From SOIA01 sp964348015 (GTDB lineage Bacteria > Acidobacteriota > Aminicenantia > Aminicenantales > Aminicenantaceae): 44,374 nucleotides of DNA. A program made the translations under genes and the position numbers. The notes beneath the pieces were generated by a model, which saw only the letters and a program-made list of their open reading frames with translations, did no database searches and had not been told where the DNA came from. The stretch covers positions 1 through 44,374 of the forward strand of contig CAYGBC010000049.1 in assembly GCA_964348015.1 (NCBI GenBank), in the 5' to 3' direction. Positions 21,538 through 30,296 of the stretch are shown piece after piece. Numbering within the stretch: the first letter of the stretch is position 1; each line of letters opens with the position of its first letter.

Positions 21538-23316
21538 ATGACCAGCAGGCTGAGAAAAAAAGCGGAATCCCTTCCGCATAAGGCAGGCATCTACTTCTTC
21601 AAAACCCAAACGGGAGAAGTGATCTACATCGGCAAGGCACGCTCTTTAAGAAGCCGGGTGAAATCTTACTTTCAGCAGACTTCTGATGCGAAAATTAAAA
21701 AAATCCTTTCCGAGACGAGAGATATTGATTTTATCCTGACTGAGTCCACGAAAGAGGCGGCATTCCTCGAGAATAATTTCATCCGCCAGCACCAGCCCAA
21801 ATACAACCTGAGGCTTAAGGACGACAAAAGCTTTCCGTACCTGAAGATGACTCGCCGGGAAAGATACCCAGCGCTCACATTAACGCGCAGAGTGGAGGAA
21901 GATGGGGCCAAATACTACGGACCTTACAGTCCTGCTCAACAAGCACGACAGACAAGTCATCTTATCGCTAAATACTTCGGTGTGAGGACTTGTCAGGAAT
22001 CCATTCCGGGAAAACGGAAAAGGCCCTGTCTCGATTATGACCTCAAGCTCTGTTCCGCACCCTGTGTCAGCTATATCTCCGAAAAAGACTACAAGGAGAG
22101 CGTGGACAATGCTCTCCTCTTCCTGGAAGGGAAAACCGAAAAGCTGCTGAGGTCCCTGAAGGCAAAAATGCGCGAGGCATCAGAAAATCAGAAATTCGAA
22201 CAGGCGGCACACTGGAGAGACCTCATCCATACGATCGAAGAGATCAAACAGAGGCCCAAACTGATTTCAGTCCGGAAGGAAGACATCGATATATTCGGTT
22301 TCACACGGAGAAACGAAAACGTGGCTGTCTATGTTTTTTTGATGAGAGCCGGAAAAGTCATCGAATCCGAAGATCTGTATTTTCAGGAAAAAGAGGAGGT
22401 CAAGAACACAGAAATTCTCTCTTCCTGTTTACATGAATTCTACAGAGGCCGCCAGGATATTCCGGATAAAATCCTCCTCCCATTTGCGCTTGAGAGAAAG
22501 GAAGAACTCTCGAAGATTCTCTTCAAAAGAAAGCGTAAGAAAGTCGAGATACTCACACCTCTCAAGGGAAAATACAAAAAATTAGTCGAGATGGCCAGTA
22601 CCAACGCAGAAATCCTGATGCGGAAGAAATCCGAAGCTCTCTCCCCTCTCCAGGAGACACAAAAAATCTTCGAGCTCAAAACCCTTCCTGTGCGCATCGA
22701 AGGCTATGACATCTCGAATACCGGAGGGGATGAATCCGTGGGCTCTCTGGTTGTCTTCGAGAACGGGCTCCCCGAAAAGGACGATTACAGAAAGTACAAG
22801 ATAAAGAGCGTCGAGGGCCCGAATGATGTGGCCAGCCTTCAGGAGGTCATCAGAAGACGTTACACGAGACTCCTCCAGGAAAAGGCCGCATTCCCGGATT
22901 TGATCCTTGTGGACGGAGGAAAAGGCCAGCTGAATGCGGCCAGGGCGGTTTTTCAAGAGCTGGGATTGGGTCATCTTCCGGTCGCTGCGTTGGCAAAGAA
23001 GGAAGAAATCATTTTCACTTCTTCCCACAAGAATGGGATACGGCTGGAGAAGACCTCCCCTGCCCTTAAGCTCATCCAGAGCATAAGAGACGAATCCCAC
23101 CGCTTCGCTCTTACATTCCACAGGATGCGAAGGAGGAAAAAAAGCTTTGCATCCCGTCTGGATGGAATTGCCGGTATAGGACCAAAGAAAAAAACCGCCT
23201 TGCTGGCAAAATACAAAAGCATTCAGGAAATCGAAAACGCCTCAATCGATGAATTGTCAGCGATAATCGGAAGAAAGGCCGCTCAAAGTCTTATTGACAA
23301 GTTTAAAGCGGAATGA
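21538..23316 (+). CDS. uvrC: UvrABC system protein C (excision endonuclease)
   Basis: At 592 residues it has every UvrC part in order. GIY-YIG nuclease at the N-terminus ('AGIYFFKTQTGEVIYIGKAR') for the 3' incision. A Cys-containing segment ('CLDYDLKLCSAPC') near 160-180. UVR motif near 205-235 ('NQKFEQAAHWRDLIHTIEEI'). RNase-H-like domain ('IEGYDISNTGGDESVGSLVV', 'LILVDGGKGQLNAA') for the 5' incision. C-terminal helix-hairpin-helix pair ('LDGIAGIGPKKKTALLAKY'). It follows uvrB with a 40-base gap, the classic excision-repair pairing. The 150-bp AT-rich gap after it holds no terminator I can recognise. Confidence 0.98.
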   Translation: MTSRLRKKAESLPHKAGIYFFKTQTGEVIYIGKARSLRSRVKSYFQQTSDAKIKKILSETRDIDFILTESTKEAAFLENNFIRQHQPKYNLRLKDDKSFPYLKMTRRERYPALTLTRRVEEDGAKYYGPYSPAQQARQTSHLIAKYFGVRTCQESIPGKRKRPCLDYDLKLCSAPCVSYISEKDYKESVDNALLFLEGKTEKLLRSLKAKMREASENQKFEQAAHWRDLIHTIEEIKQRPKLISVRKEDIDIFGFTRRNENVAVYVFLMRAGKVIESEDLYFQEKEEVKNTEILSSCLHEFYRGRQDIPDKILLPFALERKEELSKILFKRKRKKVEILTPLKGKYKKLVEMASTNAEILMRKKSEALSPLQETQKIFELKTLPVRIEGYDISNTGGDESVGSLVVFENGLPEKDDYRKYKIKSVEGPNDVASLQEVIRRRYTRLLQEKAAFPDLILVDGGKGQLNAARAVFQELGLGHLPVAALAKKEEIIFTSSHKNGIRLEKTSPALKLIQSIRDESHRFALTFHRMRRRKKSFASRLDGIAGIGPKKKTALLAKYKSIQEIENASIDELSAIIGRKAAQSLIDKFKAE

Positions 23317-23466
23317 TACCAATTTCACTTAGAGAAACACGAGCTGCAATTTTATAAGATTATTAAAGTATATTTGAGTATAAATAAGTTAAATTAAGTA
23401 TATATATGAAATATTCTTCCTGTTTTCACTTCACCGGGCAGGAGGTTTATTTGCCGGGAGACGCCA

Positions 23467-23820
23467 ATGGTAATCGGAACCGGGATTGACATCATCGAAG
23501 TGGGGCGTGTCAAAAAAGTCGCAGAAAAACATCCTCGCTTCCTGGAAAAAATCTTCACAACCGGAGAGATCGACTACTGCCTGAAGAAAAAGAACACGTA
23601 TCAACATATGGCCGCCCGGTTCGCAGCCAAGGAGGCTTTCTTCAAGGCCATTGGAAAACGGATCAACTGGACCGATGTCGAACTCACTAATCTCTCTTCC
23701 GGAAAGCCAGAATTAAAAATCAAGAATAAAGAAAGATTTCGTGTCGAACACGCGCATGTCTCCATTTCGCACCTGAAGGATTACGCTGTGGCGGCTGTAA
23801 TCCTGGAAGGAAAACAGTAA
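23467..23820 (+). CDS. acpS: Holo-[acyl-carrier-protein] synthase
   Basis: A 117-residue AcpS: it transfers phosphopantetheine from CoA to apo-ACP, activating fatty-acid synthesis. It shows 'GTGIDIIEVGRVKK' (Asp8 binds Mg), 'RFAAKEAFFKAIG' (Glu of the second metal motif, Lys general base) and 'HVSISHLKDYAVAAVILE' at the C-terminus. A ribosome site (GGGAGACGCC) precedes the ATG. It ends 8 bases from the convergent feoB stop codon. It follows uvrC after a very AT-rich 150-bp gap that may hold its promoter. Confidence 0.95.
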   Translation: MVIGTGIDIIEVGRVKKVAEKHPRFLEKIFTTGEIDYCLKKKNTYQHMAARFAAKEAFFKAIGKRINWTDVELTNLSSGKPELKIKNKERFRVEHAHVSISHLKDYAVAAVILEGKQ

Positions 23821-23828
23821 ATTCCAGG

Positions 23829-25769
23829 CTATTTCCCCAGAATCAACCGTGCAATCAAGCTGAGCAGTACGGCCACACCCGTGTTCAATCCGATCGAGAT
23901 CAGCGCCACTCTTTTCCCTATTTCTTTCCAGAGGAGAGCGACTGTGGAAAGGCAGGGGATAAAAAAGTTGATAAACACGGTAAAAACGATGAGCTGTTCT
24001 TTGGTGATGACTGTCATCACATCTTTGTAGCTGACATCCATTGCCTGGAGCATCATGACCAAAGAGAGCTCTTTGCGCAGAAACCCAAACACGAGAGTCA
24101 CTCCGAGCTCTCGCGGCAGGCCCAGTCCTTTCTCGACCAATGGCGAAAGAATCAGGTTTATAGTCTTGTCAAAATGCAGGAATTGGAGAAATCCCAAAAC
24201 GATGCTCCCCGCGATCAGGATAGGCCAGGCAAACTTGACGAAGGATTTCACCTGGAAGAATGTTTTCTTCATCATGTTTTTCAAGGAGGGCATCTTTAAA
24301 GAGGGAATTTCCAGCATTAATCCAGGGGAAGGCGTCCGGAAAAAGAATGTGATCATGCGACCGAGGACTGCGACCAGAAGGATGTTAAACACATAGAATC
24401 CAAAGGCCCAGAGAGGCCCCAAGTAAAACGCAACCAGGGCCAGGATGATCGTAGTCCTGGCTGAACAGGGAATAAACGGAATCAGGAGAGACGTGATGAC
24501 TCGGTCTCTGCGGGATTCCAGAGATCGTGTAGCCACAATAGCCGGAACGTTGCAGCCAAAACCCAGGATAAAAGGGGATATGGATTTTCCGTGGAGCCCG
24601 ATCTTGTGCATAAAGGTATCCATCAAAAAGCCCGCTCTTGCCAGATACCCCACATCCTCCAAAAAGGACATTAAAAATATCAACGGAAGAAAATAAGGGA
24701 GAACAATGGCGGCGCCCCCTCCGATTCCCGCGAGGAGTCCATCGATCAAATAAAACAGCACCCCTGTTCCGAGACTCTGCGAAAGGGAATGCCTTAAGCT
24801 TGTCAGAGGTTCAAGAAGAAGCTCTTCCAAGGGGCTTCCGACCTTAAAAATGATAAAAAAGAAGCCACAAAACACAGCCAGAAGAATGAGGTACCCTGCG
24901 AAGGGATGCATTATGACATTATCGATTTTTTCTTCAAAGCGCACTCTTTTTCCTCTGCGGACTCTGCAGCAATCTTCAAAGATTTTGAGGGCTAAATGAT
25001 GCCTTTCGGCGGAAACGACTTCATAGGCCGGGACGTTATGCAGAGATTCAAGTTCACTCCTCACTCGATCCAGGGCCTTTTTCAAGGGGGGATGGATGTC
25101 TTTGAGCATTTTATCGAAAAAAAGCTTATTCGCCTCGATCATATGGATGGCCGTGAATCTCTTGTTGGAAACGACCGGAAAATCATCCGGGAGCAGATCC
25201 GTTAACTCTTCAATCCTCTGCTCGACATCTCTGGACCATTTGATCGGGGATACTGTTAGTTTTTTCTCCAGGCCTCGGAGCACCGCATCCATGAGCTCCT
25301 TGATTCCTCGACCATGAGTCGCAATGGTCGGAATCACAGGAACACCCAGAATTTTCTCGAGTTTTTCTATATTGATTTCAACTCCCTTTTTTTCCGCCAT
25401 ATCAACCATGTTCAAAGCGATGATCATCGGGTAGCCCAGCTCGATGAGCTCCAGCGTGAGCTCAAGGCTTCGCCCGAGAATGGAGGCATCGATCACGTTG
25501 ATGACCAGGTCTGGTTTCTCGTGGAAGAGATGAACGAGAGCGACTTTTTCAGCCGGATCGGATGGATTCAGGGAATAGGCTCCCGGTAAATCGATGATGT
25601 TAAAAATATTCCCCCACACATTGACTTTGCTGTGGGTATGCTTTATGGATGTCCCGGGAAAATTGGATGTGTCCGCTTTCAGCCCCGCGATCGCGTTAAA
25701 GAGCGTGCTCTTTCCGCAATTCGGCTGGCCGATGAATATGACATCGGGATAACTATTTTCTTTACTCAA
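23829..25769 (-). CDS. feoB: Ferrous iron transporter FeoB
   Basis: A 646-residue inner-membrane Fe(II) transporter. N-terminal G domain: G1 'GQPNCGKSTLFN' (about 14-25), G3 'DLPGAYSL', G4 'NMVD'. A helical spacer domain runs to about 280. The membrane part carries the two Gate motifs, including 'GFGCNVPAI' near 405 and 'PFIPCSARTTIIL', with the conserved Cys residues. It is somewhat shorter than E. coli FeoB (773) and lacks a long C-terminal tail, as in many anaerobes. Its start overlaps the feoA stop by 8 bases. A Fur-type palindrome stands upstream of feoA, so the pair should be induced by iron shortage. No FeoC is seen. Confidence 0.97.
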   Translation of the reverse strand: MSKENSYPDVIFIGQPNCGKSTLFNAIAGLKADTSNFPGTSIKHTHSKVNVWGNIFNIIDLPGAYSLNPSDPAEKVALVHLFHEKPDLVINVIDASILGRSLELTLELIELGYPMIIALNMVDMAEKKGVEINIEKLEKILGVPVIPTIATHGRGIKELMDAVLRGLEKKLTVSPIKWSRDVEQRIEELTDLLPDDFPVVSNKRFTAIHMIEANKLFFDKMLKDIHPPLKKALDRVRSELESLHNVPAYEVVSAERHHLALKIFEDCCRVRRGKRVRFEEKIDNVIMHPFAGYLILLAVFCGFFFIIFKVGSPLEELLLEPLTSLRHSLSQSLGTGVLFYLIDGLLAGIGGGAAIVLPYFLPLIFLMSFLEDVGYLARAGFLMDTFMHKIGLHGKSISPFILGFGCNVPAIVATRSLESRRDRVITSLLIPFIPCSARTTIILALVAFYLGPLWAFGFYVFNILLVAVLGRMITFFFRTPSPGLMLEIPSLKMPSLKNMMKKTFFQVKSFVKFAWPILIAGSIVLGFLQFLHFDKTINLILSPLVEKGLGLPRELGVTLVFGFLRKELSLVMMLQAMDVSYKDVMTVITKEQLIVFTVFINFFIPCLSTVALLWKEIGKRVALISIGLNTGVAVLLSLIARLILGK

Positions 25770-26007
25770 TTATTTCGACCATAATTTTTTGGGCGACTCC
25801 CCTCCCCAGCGCGACTGATGTATCTGATGTCAGGTTCTTCACAAGGATTGGCCCCCGGAGGATGGCTCGCGAATCCAGTTCAATAGTATCATTCTTATGA
25901 AATCCCATCACGATCAATCTCCTTCGAACACCATGCCCACCGAGTATATCCACGATTTTCAAGGGGGTGTCTGCAGGAGCCTGGATCAAGCTGATCACTT
26001 CAGACAT
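25762..26007 (-). CDS. feoA: FeoA, SH3-like partner of FeoB
   Basis: An 81-residue FeoA: 'PLKIVDILGGHGVRRRLIVM' followed by 'GFHKNDTIEL' and 'PILVKNLTSDTSVALGRGVA', the usual small beta-barrel that binds or stimulates FeoB. The start at 26007 is chosen because it gives the normal family length and lies downstream of the Fur box and promoter; longer readings to 26082 would run through both. AAAGAGAAAG before the ATG is a weak ribosome site. Translationally coupled to feoB by an 8-base overlap. Confidence 0.93.
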   Translation of the reverse strand: MSEVISLIQAPADTPLKIVDILGGHGVRRRLIVMGFHKNDTIELDSRAILRGPILVKNLTSDTSVALGRGVAQKIMVEIIE

Positions 26008-26031
26008 GTCTTTCTCTTTTTCGGGGCTCAA

Positions 26032-26092
26032 TTTGAGAATCATTCTCAAAATTGTGCGTCTTGATGATAAAATAATCCCCAAAAAAAATCAA
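26032..26092 (-). promoter_or_regulatory. feoAB promoter with Fur-type operator
   Basis: A perfect 19-bp palindrome TTTGAGAATCATTCTCAAA (26032-26050) matches the Fur 7-1-7 pattern TGATAAT-N-ATTATCA with one change per half-site. Upstream on the minus strand TTGATT (26087-26092), 17 bases, TATCAT (26064-26069) form a promoter; the operator covers the start of the transcript, so iron-loaded Fur would block it. Confidence 0.78.
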
Positions 26093-26102
26093 TACCCCCA
26101 TT

Positions 26103-26330
26103 GGGGCCAGGCTTTGATAACTTTGATAAATAGAATAAGCTCACGTGATTCGGAAATTCATTTTTTCATTTAAGGATTAAGCATCAGATACTCCGACAAT
26201 CTGCATCTTCTTCAAATTGTAAGATCTTAGATTCAGGGAGAGTATTTTTGGATACCCGGATTAATTATCGAGATACGAAAGTTTTTTTTGAGAATTCCGT
26301 AAACTATCAAAGTTATCAAAGCCTGACCCC
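26103..26330. repeat. 26-bp inverted repeat pair spanning the GT87 gene end
   Basis: Left arm 26103-26128 begins GGGGCCAGGCTTTGATAAC; right arm 26305-26330 is its reverse complement with 25 of 26 bases matching; 176 bases lie between. The right arm lies inside the coding sequence of the glycosyltransferase and encodes part of its C-terminus (TGSGFDNFD). The GGGG(T/C)CAGG start ties it to the repeats at 37153 and 42977. It looks like a small non-autonomous element. Confidence 0.7.
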
Positions 26331-27478
26331 GTTTTAATTCTTACATAAAAAAGAAAAAAAAGGATGATCAAAAAACTGAGGGCGACCAGAGAGTGCTTTG
26401 TATAAAAGCGAAACGCCGCTTTTCCCAAGAATTCTCTCAAGCTGGCTCCGATACAAATAAAATTGGCTATGAGAACATATTTCATTACACGCGGAAATTT
26501 ATCGATACAGTTCATGAGAAAAACCACGGCCAGAATGGGATAGAGGTAATTGTAGTACCAGGACAGAGGGGAAAAAAGCGGAATCAGTACGAACAAGAAA
26601 GAAAATTCAAGAACTTCCGGCTGTGTCACGCCTTTTTTCTTGCCCCATACCATCATTCCCAAGAGAGTTAAACCCGCAAGAAAAGCCGCACAGATACTCA
26701 AGATCCATACCCATCCGTCTTTATCAGCGGGAAGGTTCTTCAAGAAAAAAGAGTGAATAGAACCGTTGTCATAATGGGCCAGGAGTGAAGGAGTCGACTG
26801 AGACAGAGTTCTCTTCCACTCTTTCAAAACAAAGAAATTCTGTTGGAAGCCATAAAAAAAGACAGGGAGCATCAGACCTACGACAAGAGTGCCGAGCCCT
26901 GAGGCGATCGTTTTCACTCCTTTCTTGAGGATGAAATACGGGAGAAAAACCAATGCGTAAGGCTTGAAAAATAAGGAAAATCCCCAGAACAGACCCGCCT
27001 GCACGTTTTTCTTCTCGAGAAAAGATATGACCATCATGATCAAAAAATAGACCAAAAAAATATTCACCTGTCCGAGTTCCATTTCCCGGCCGATGAATTT
27101 GAGCAAAACCAAAAATGACAGAGCCACCACCCATCCTTTTTTCTTATGCTTAGCCGGAAGGATATCATAAGAAGCAGTCAAACAGAGGAAGAGCAAATAA
27201 AGCTCGAGGAAGTACCAGAGTACCTTCGCCATTTCATACGGAAAGAGAGCCAGCGCAGAAAAAAACACGGCCGCTGCGGGGGAATACTTAAACTGAAGAT
27301 GGCCATCCGAGACTTGGTAGAGCATTTCACTTCGGGCGATCCTTTCTCCGCTCTGGTAACACACTCCAAAATCTGTCATATCCTTTTGGACGATAAAAAT
27401 GTAGACGAGCAGAAAGAACACAATAACAAGGCCGATGATCACCAGCTTTTTGGTTTTTTCAGACAGTCTCAATCCCAA
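26261..27478 (-). CDS. GT87/DUF2029-type membrane glycosyltransferase
   Basis: A 405-residue protein with about ten membrane helices. An early loop has 'DFGVCYQSGERI' and 'FKYSPAAAVFFSALALFPY', the usual DUF2029/GT87 pattern in which an acidic residue in the first loop is thought catalytic and a 'Y/FxYxP' motif follows. Later it has 'ELGQVNIFLVYFLIM' and 'GFSLFFKPYALVFLPYFILK', also typical. It would transfer a sugar from a polyprenyl-phosphate carrier outside the membrane. The start is a TTG with GGAGGAG 7 bases upstream and a good promoter (27507-27535). The last 20 or so residues are encoded by an inverted repeat, so the native end was probably changed. Substrate unknown. Confidence 0.82.
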   Translation of the reverse strand: MGLRLSEKTKKLVIIGLVIVFFLLVYIFIVQKDMTDFGVCYQSGERIARSEMLYQVSDGHLQFKYSPAAAVFFSALALFPYEMAKVLWYFLELYLLFLCLTASYDILPAKHKKKGWVVALSFLVLLKFIGREMELGQVNIFLVYFLIMMVISFLEKKNVQAGLFWGFSLFFKPYALVFLPYFILKKGVKTIASGLGTLVVGLMLPVFFYGFQQNFFVLKEWKRTLSQSTPSLLAHYDNGSIHSFFLKNLPADKDGWVWILSICAAFLAGLTLLGMMVWGKKKGVTQPEVLEFSFLFVLIPLFSPLSWYYNYLYPILAVVFLMNCIDKFPRVMKYVLIANFICIGASLREFLGKAAFRFYTKHSLVALSFLIILFFLFYVRIKTGSGFDNFDSLRNSQKKLSYLDN

Positions 27479-27506
27479 AATCTCTCCTCCGGAAACTTGA
27501 GTCCAT

Positions 27507-27535
27507 TGAATGTACAGGATAACCTCTTCATTGTC
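27507..27535 (-). promoter_or_regulatory. Vegetative promoter of the GT87 gene
   Basis: On the minus strand TTGACA (27530-27535), 17 bases, TACATT (27507-27512), about 30 bases before the start codon. It is divergent from the secA promoter at 27646. Confidence 0.7.
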
Positions 27536-27645
27536 AACGTTTTAAGAATAGAGCCCTGTTCTTTGGCTCAGTCGTTCGGACACATCTTCTCCATGAAATT
27601 GAGGACAAAAGTGTCTTTGCGGCGAGAGCCTCTCCTCTTCTGAAA

Positions 27646-27674
27646 TTGACAAGCTCAGGGCTTTCTGCTACAAA
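27646..27674 (+). promoter_or_regulatory. Vegetative promoter of secA
   Basis: TTGACA (27646-27651), 17 bases, TACAAA (27669-27674). The secA ATG begins at 27683, only 8 bases after the -10, and no Shine-Dalgarno site is present, so the transcript should be leaderless or nearly so. Confidence 0.7.
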
Positions 27675-27682
27675 TTATTCAA

Positions 27683-30286
27683 ATGTTCAGATGGCTGGCC
27701 CAGAAAATATTCGGCACGAAAAACGAAAGAGACCTGAAAAGGCTTCAGCCCTATGTCTCTGCCATCAGCGAGCTTGAGCCTCAAATTCAGAGCCTCAGCA
27801 ATGACCAGCTCCGCGCCAAAACGGCAGAGTTCAAAGAAAAACTCGAACAAGGGGCATCGCTGGACGATATCCTGATTGAAGCTTTTGCCGTCGTTCGGGA
27901 AGTGGGGAAACGCACCATCAACATGCGCCACTTTGATGTCCAGCTCATGGGCGGTGTCGTCCTCCATCAGGGAAAAATCGCTGAAATGAAAACCGGGGAA
28001 GGAAAAACTCTAGTCGCCACTCTTCCCGCGTATTTGAATGCCCTTAGCGGCAAAGGCGTTCATATCGTCACCGTGAATGACTATCTGGCCAAACGAGATA
28101 CAGAGTGGATGGGCCCCATCTATAACTTCCTCGGACTTGAAGTGGGAACCATCCAGCACGATATGGGAGATGCCGAAAGATACGAGGCCTATCGCAAAGA
28201 CATCACCTACGGCACGAACAACGAATTCGGTTTCGATTACCTGCGGGACAACATGAAATTTCGCCGCTCCGACCTTGTTCAAAAGGAGCACAATTATGCC
28301 ATAGTGGACGAGGTGGACAGTATCCTTATCGATGAAGCCCGGACACCGCTCATCATATCCGGCCCGACTGAAGAATCGACCTCACTCTACTACAAGGTGG
28401 ACAATCTTATCCGCCGCCTCGATAAAAAACACTACCAGGTGGATGAAAAAACCCGGACTACGACCCTGACCGAAGAGGGCGTTGCTGAAGCTGAAAAATT
28501 CCTCAAGGTCCCCAATCTTTATGACCTGGCGCACATGGACCTGGTCCATCACATCAACCAATCCCTCAAGGCTCATAATCTGTTCAAAAAAGATGTGGAC
28601 TACATGGTCAAGGAGGGAAAAGTGATCATAGTGGACGAATTCACGGGGCGCCTGATGCCGGGACGACGTTACAGCGACGGACTGCACCAGGCCCTCGAAG
28701 CCAAAGAAAAAGTCCGGATAGAGGAGGAGTATCAAACTTTGGCTTCGGTCACTTTCCAGAATTATTTCCGGATGTACGACAAGCTGGCCGGGATGACCGG
28801 AACAGCCGTCACAGAAGCCACTGAGTTTCAATCCATATATAAGCTGGATGTAGTGGAAATCCCGACGAACAAACCGCTCGTCCGCTACGAATACCATGAT
28901 GTGATCTACCGAACGCAAAAAGAAAAATGGGATGCCGTGGTTAAGGAAATCACCGAATGCCACGAAAAGGGACAGCCTGTCCTGGTCGGCACGATTTCCA
29001 TCGAAAACTCGGAGCACCTGAGCTCGCTCCTGAGAAAAAGAGGCATAAAGCATGTGGTCTTGAACGCCAAACACCATGAGATGGAAGCTAATATCATTGC
29101 CCAGGCCGGACGAGTGGGATCTGTCACGATCGCTACCAACATGGCCGGCCGTGGTGTGGATATTCTACTCGGAGGAAATCCAGATTTCCTGGCCACAGAA
29201 CATCTCAAGAAAAAGGGAATAAATCCCTCCGAAGCCTCTCAGGACGAATGGGAACAGGCCCTGGCCGATGCACAGACTGTCACAGTGATGGAGAATAATA
29301 AAGTCATTGACCTGAACGGACTTCATATCATCGGCACAGAACGCCACGAAGCGAGAAGAATCGATAACCAGCTCCGCGGCAGAGCGGGACGGCAGGGAGA
29401 TCCAGGCTCTTCCCGATTCTACCTGTCTCTGGAAGATGACCTGATGCGCATATTCGGAAGCGACCGCATTTCAGGCATAATGGCGAGAATCGGGATGGCT
29501 GAGGGAGTCCCGATTGAACACGGCATGGTGAGCAAGGCTATCGAGAGAGCACAAAAGCAGGTGGAAGGCCATAATTTTTCCATCCGGAAGCATCTCCTCG
29601 AATACGACGACGTGATGAACAAACAGAGAGAGACCATCTACAAGCAAAGGCGGGAAATCCTGAGCGGAAAAGACATGAAAGAGTTCATCCAGGAGCTGAT
29701 TGAGACCCTTGTCGAGTGGATGATGGAAACCCATACGAACAAGGACAAATCTCCCGATGATTGGGATGCGGAAGGACTCAGGAAAGGAATCGCCGCCCAA
29801 TTCGGCCTGGACATCGAAGAACTCGGCATAGATTGGAACACCATCAACTTTGATGAACTGAAAGGAAAAATCATAAAGTCTTTGAGAGATTCTTATGCGG
29901 AAAAGGAACAGATCATCGGTGAAGACCGGATGAGGGAATTTGAAAGAGTCATCACGCTTCAGCTCATCGATTCCCAGTGGAAAGATCATTTACTCGCGAT
30001 GGACCATCTCAAAGAAGGAATAGGCCTCCGCGGATACGGCCAGAGAGATCCCCTAATTGAGTACAAAAAAGAAAGCTATGACATGTTCCAGGCGATGATG
30101 GACAGGGTCGAAGAAGAGACCATTCGCTATCTTTTCCTTCTCCAGCCCGTTAAGGAAGAAGAAATACCGGAAAGGAAAGAACAGCCCCTTTACTACCAAC
30201 GTCCACAAGGGTCTTCCGCGCCAAGAACCAAGAAGGCCAGGTCCATGATTCCCAAAAAGAGAAAAAAGAAAAAAAAGAAAAGATAA
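27683..30286 (+). CDS. secA: Preprotein translocase ATPase SecA
   Basis: The 867 residues contain the whole SecA motor. It has 'MKTGEGKTLVATLPAYLNAL' (Walker A, near 105), 'VTVNDYLAKRDTEWMGPIY', 'DEVDSILIDEARTPLIISGP' (DEAD-like box), the preprotein cross-linking domain, 'TNMAGRGVDI' and 'GRAGRQGDPGSSRFYLSLED', and the C-terminal helical scaffold ('IDSQWKDHLLAMDHLKEGI'). It drives protein export through SecYEG. The C-terminus lacks the Cys/His zinc motif that binds SecB and ends instead in a long Lys/Arg-rich tail, which may contact membrane lipids or ribosomes. Leaderless start at 27683. guaB follows 10 bases later. Confidence 0.97.
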   Translation: MFRWLAQKIFGTKNERDLKRLQPYVSAISELEPQIQSLSNDQLRAKTAEFKEKLEQGASLDDILIEAFAVVREVGKRTINMRHFDVQLMGGVVLHQGKIAEMKTGEGKTLVATLPAYLNALSGKGVHIVTVNDYLAKRDTEWMGPIYNFLGLEVGTIQHDMGDAERYEAYRKDITYGTNNEFGFDYLRDNMKFRRSDLVQKEHNYAIVDEVDSILIDEARTPLIISGPTEESTSLYYKVDNLIRRLDKKHYQVDEKTRTTTLTEEGVAEAEKFLKVPNLYDLAHMDLVHHINQSLKAHNLFKKDVDYMVKEGKVIIVDEFTGRLMPGRRYSDGLHQALEAKEKVRIEEEYQTLASVTFQNYFRMYDKLAGMTGTAVTEATEFQSIYKLDVVEIPTNKPLVRYEYHDVIYRTQKEKWDAVVKEITECHEKGQPVLVGTISIENSEHLSSLLRKRGIKHVVLNAKHHEMEANIIAQAGRVGSVTIATNMAGRGVDILLGGNPDFLATEHLKKKGINPSEASQDEWEQALADAQTVTVMENNKVIDLNGLHIIGTERHEARRIDNQLRGRAGRQGDPGSSRFYLSLEDDLMRIFGSDRISGIMARIGMAEGVPIEHGMVSKAIERAQKQVEGHNFSIRKHLLEYDDVMNKQRETIYKQRREILSGKDMKEFIQELIETLVEWMMETHTNKDKSPDDWDAEGLRKGIAAQFGLDIEELGIDWNTINFDELKGKIIKSLRDSYAEKEQIIGEDRMREFERVITLQLIDSQWKDHLLAMDHLKEGIGLRGYGQRDPLIEYKKESYDMFQAMMDRVEEETIRYLFLLQPVKEEEIPERKEQPLYYQRPQGSSAPRTKKARSMIPKKRKKKKKKR

Positions 30287-30296
30287 GGTGGTTAAA

